Source of the DNA: CAYRHS01 sp964424125
GTDB lineage: Bacteria; Actinomycetota; Acidimicrobiia; IMCC26256; JAOSJL01
DNA length: 23,507 nucleotides
Direction: 5' to 3'
Assembly (NCBI GenBank): GCA_964424125.1
Contig: CAYRHS010000030.1
Location: forward strand, 1 to 23,507
The position numbers and the translations under genes are program-made. Every line of letters begins with the position of its first letter. Position 1 is the first letter of the stretch. A model generated the notes under the pieces. The model saw only the letters and a program-made list of their open reading frames with translations, did not search any database and was not told where the DNA came from. Of this stretch, positions 22,657-23,507 are shown piece by piece.

Positions 22657-23188
22657 GCGGCTCCGGATCACCGAGTCGATCGCCGAGGTCGACGGCGAGC
22701 TGGTCCGCGGCCCGACCAAGACGCACGCGACGCGCACACTGCCGTTGCCCCGGTCGCTCGCCGCCGAACTCGAGGCGCACCTCGAGCGGACCGTGCGGGC
22801 CGAGGCTGAGGCGCCGCTCTTCGAGGGTCCTCGGGGCGGTCTGCTGCGCTACAGCACCTTCGCTGAGCGCGTATGGCGGCCGACGCTGCGCGCGCTCGAC
22901 CTCCCCGTCGTAGGCGTGCATGCCCTACGGCACTCGGCAGCGGCGCGGATGATCCAAGCCGACGCGTCCACAAAGGCCGTGCAGACTGTGCTCGGGCATA
23001 GCTCGGCGGCGTTCACGCTTACCGTGTACGGCCACATTTTCGAGGCAGAGCTGGACGATCTCGCCGAACGCCTCGACAGCACGCGGCCTACACGCGGCCT
23101 GCGTACCGGGACCGACCCGGAACCGGTGGGCCGCCAGGGGATCGAACCCTGGACCTCCGGATTAAAAGTCCGTTGCTCTACCAGCTGA
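22649..23188 (+). pseudogene. Tyrosine recombinase (phage-type integrase), catalytic-domain remnant
   Basis: Only the C-terminal catalytic half of a tyrosine site-specific recombinase remains, about 180 aa against 350-400 for a full integrase. Present are the beta-hairpin lysine region (VDGELVRGPTKTHATRTLPLP), the HxxR box HALRHSAAARMIQ (about 22919), the second histidine in VLGHSS and the nucleophile tyrosine in TLTVYGHIF (Tyr codon 23027-23029). The N-terminal DNA-binding domains and the first catalytic arginine are missing; the reading frame upstream of about 22650 does not look like integrase. The frame has no stop before the tRNA and reads GRQGIEPWTSGLKVRCSTS from the antisense of tRNA-Lys, ending at 23188. 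It would have driven integration at this tRNA. Confidence 0.85.
23121..23172 (-). repeat. Right-hand attachment repeat within tRNA-Lys
   Basis: This is the 3' half of the intact tRNA-Lys gene plus six flanking bases. It is 50/52 identical to 20904-20955 in the same orientation. Direct repeats of a tRNA 3' end are the standard footprint of integration by tyrosine recombinases. Confidence 0.85.
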
Positions 23189-23199
23189 GCTAGCGGCCC
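23127..23199 (-). tRNA. tRNA-Lys, anticodon TTT
   Basis: A complete 73-nt cloverleaf. The acceptor stem is GGGCCGC/GCGGCCC, the D arm GCTCAGCTGGTAGAGC, the anticodon loop CTTTTAA (anticodon TTT) and the T arm CCAGGG-TTCGATC-CCCTGG, with discriminator A. CCA is not encoded. A TACGCT box at 23211-23206 on the minus strand is correctly spaced to be its -10. Its 3' half is the right-hand attachment repeat of the mini-island. Confidence 0.97.
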
Positions 23200-23327
23200 T
23201 GCGCGAGCGTACGCTGGCCTCGACGAGGCGCGACCGCCGGGCACGGCGGCCCGCGTCGGCGACGGTTCCACCAGGCGGGATCGTTGGGGTCCACTGCTAC
23301 GATGCTCGTCTCCCGCTGGGGAGGCGA

Positions 23328-23400
23328 GCCCCCATCGTCCAGAGGCCTAGGACGCCGCCCTTTCAAGGCGGTAACGGGGATTCGAATTCCCCTGGGGGCA
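23328..23400 (+). tRNA. tRNA-Glu, anticodon TTC
   Basis: A complete 73-nt cloverleaf with acceptor GCCCCCA/TGGGGGC, D stem GTCC/GGAC, anticodon stem CCGCC/GGCGG, loop CTTTCAA (anticodon TTC), T arm GGGGA-TTCGAAT-TCCCC and discriminator A. CCA is not encoded. It is on the opposite strand to tRNA-Lys and is followed by tRNA-Asp after 34 nt. Confidence 0.97.
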
Positions 23401-23402
23401 CG

Positions 23403-23429
23403 ACGCGGGCCTGATTGACAGGCCCGCGT
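23403..23429 (+). terminator. Strong hairpin between tRNA-Glu and tRNA-Asp
   Basis: An 11-bp perfect stem (arms at 23403-23413 and 23419-23429; core CGCGGGCCTG paired with CAGGCCCGCG) with the loop ATTGA fills nearly the whole spacer. No T-run follows, so it may be a factor-independent terminator of the weak actinobacterial type or an RNA-processing signal in a joint tRNA transcript. Confidence 0.6.
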
Positions 23430-23434
23430 GGCTC

Positions 23435-23507
23435 GGTCCTGTGGTGCAGTCAGGAGTGCACGCCGCCCTGTCAAGGCGGAGGTCGCGGGTTCAAATCCCG
23501 TCAGGAC
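23435..23507 (+). tRNA. tRNA-Asp, anticodon GTC, last bases cut by window
   Basis: The acceptor starts GGTCCTG and pairs with CAGGAC(C) at the window end. D stem GTGC/GCAC, anticodon stem CCGCC/GGCGG, loop CTGTCAA (anticodon GTC) and T arm GCGGG-TTCAAAT-CCCGT are complete. One acceptor base and the discriminator lie beyond base 23507. Confidence 0.93.

Larger units (their letters stand above)
20904..23172. mobile_element. Decayed mini integrative element in tRNA-Lys
   Basis: The element is bounded by 52-bp direct repeats of the tRNA-Lys 3' half (20904-20955 and 23121-23172). The period is 2217 bp. The right copy belongs to the complete tRNA, and the element lies on the tRNA's 3' side, as expected for a tyrosine integrase that recreates the tRNA on insertion. 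A truncated integrase lies directly beside the intact tRNA. Cargo is limited to two small lipoprotein genes and unassigned DNA. Codons in the lipoprotein genes (for example GAA, GTT, TCA, TTG) are less GC-biased than in the flanking core genes, which fits transfer. The integrase lacks its N-terminal half, so the element is probably immobile. Confidence 0.7.

Noticed and set aside
20904..23172. Antiphage defence island
   Set aside because: The tRNA-bounded segment looked like a place for one, but no nuclease, ATPase, toxin or reverse-transcriptase motif is present in it.
23190..23474. 94-codon minus-strand frame with GIRIPVTALKGRRPRPLDDGG
   Set aside because: It is the antisense reading of tRNA-Glu and tRNA-Asp.

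Overview
This window is about 70% GC or higher. It uses GTG starts freely, encodes many lipoproteins with long alanine-, glycine- and aspartate-rich tails, and carries two wax-ester synthase/diacylglycerol acyltransferase paralogues. Together with -10-like TAGGGT/TAGGCT boxes placed directly before start codons, this points to an actinobacterium. I favour an Acidimicrobiia- or Thermoleophilia-like lineage over a classical Streptomyces or Mycobacterium, but the sequence alone does not settle the class.

Layout. (1) 1-2517: a divergent Zn/Mn-type ABC importer. Permease and binding lipoprotein are on the minus strand, the ATPase is on the plus strand, and a near-perfect Fur/Zur-family palindrome lies between them. 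(2) 2522-3741: a minus-strand operon of two tandem c-type cytochrome lipoproteins and a HIT-family hydrolase. (3) 3795-7993: a PyrE-like phosphoribosyltransferase, a DUF2332 protein with a methyltransferase-like glycine motif, a NarL/LuxR-type regulator whose receiver has lost its phospho-acceptor, and lysyl-tRNA synthetase. (4) 8014-12620: a lipid block with a CrtI/CrtISO-like FAD oxidoreductase followed by two tandem WS/DGAT acyltransferases. (5) 12617-18090: an MFS transporter, an Old Yellow Enzyme-type oxidoreductase, a SnoaL-like protein, a patatin-like lipase (the last two diverge from a TetR-style palindrome), a SpoIIAA/STAS-like protein and an atypical creatininase-fold protein. (6) 18085-20754: a large signal protein with an NB-ARC-like ATPase, a helical repeat region and a C-terminal class III nucleotidyl cyclase domain.

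(7) 20904-23507 is the accessory end. A complete tRNA-Lys(TTT) gene sits at 23127-23199 on the minus strand. A 52-bp piece of its 3' half is repeated (50/52 identical) 2217 bp away at 20904-20955. Between the copies lie two small lipoprotein genes, a probable gene fragment and the catalytic half of a tyrosine recombinase that reads into the tRNA. This is the signature of a small, decayed integrative element in tRNA-Lys. Two further tRNAs, Glu(TTC) and Asp(GTC, cut by the window end), follow on the plus strand.

The most noteworthy signals are the tRNA-bounded mini-island with its chimeric integrase junction, the degenerate receiver regulator, the creatininase-like protein lacking several metal ligands, the recurrent leaderless promoter motif, and the two operator-like palindromes. 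I see no CRISPR array, rRNA, insertion sequence or convincing antiphage operon.
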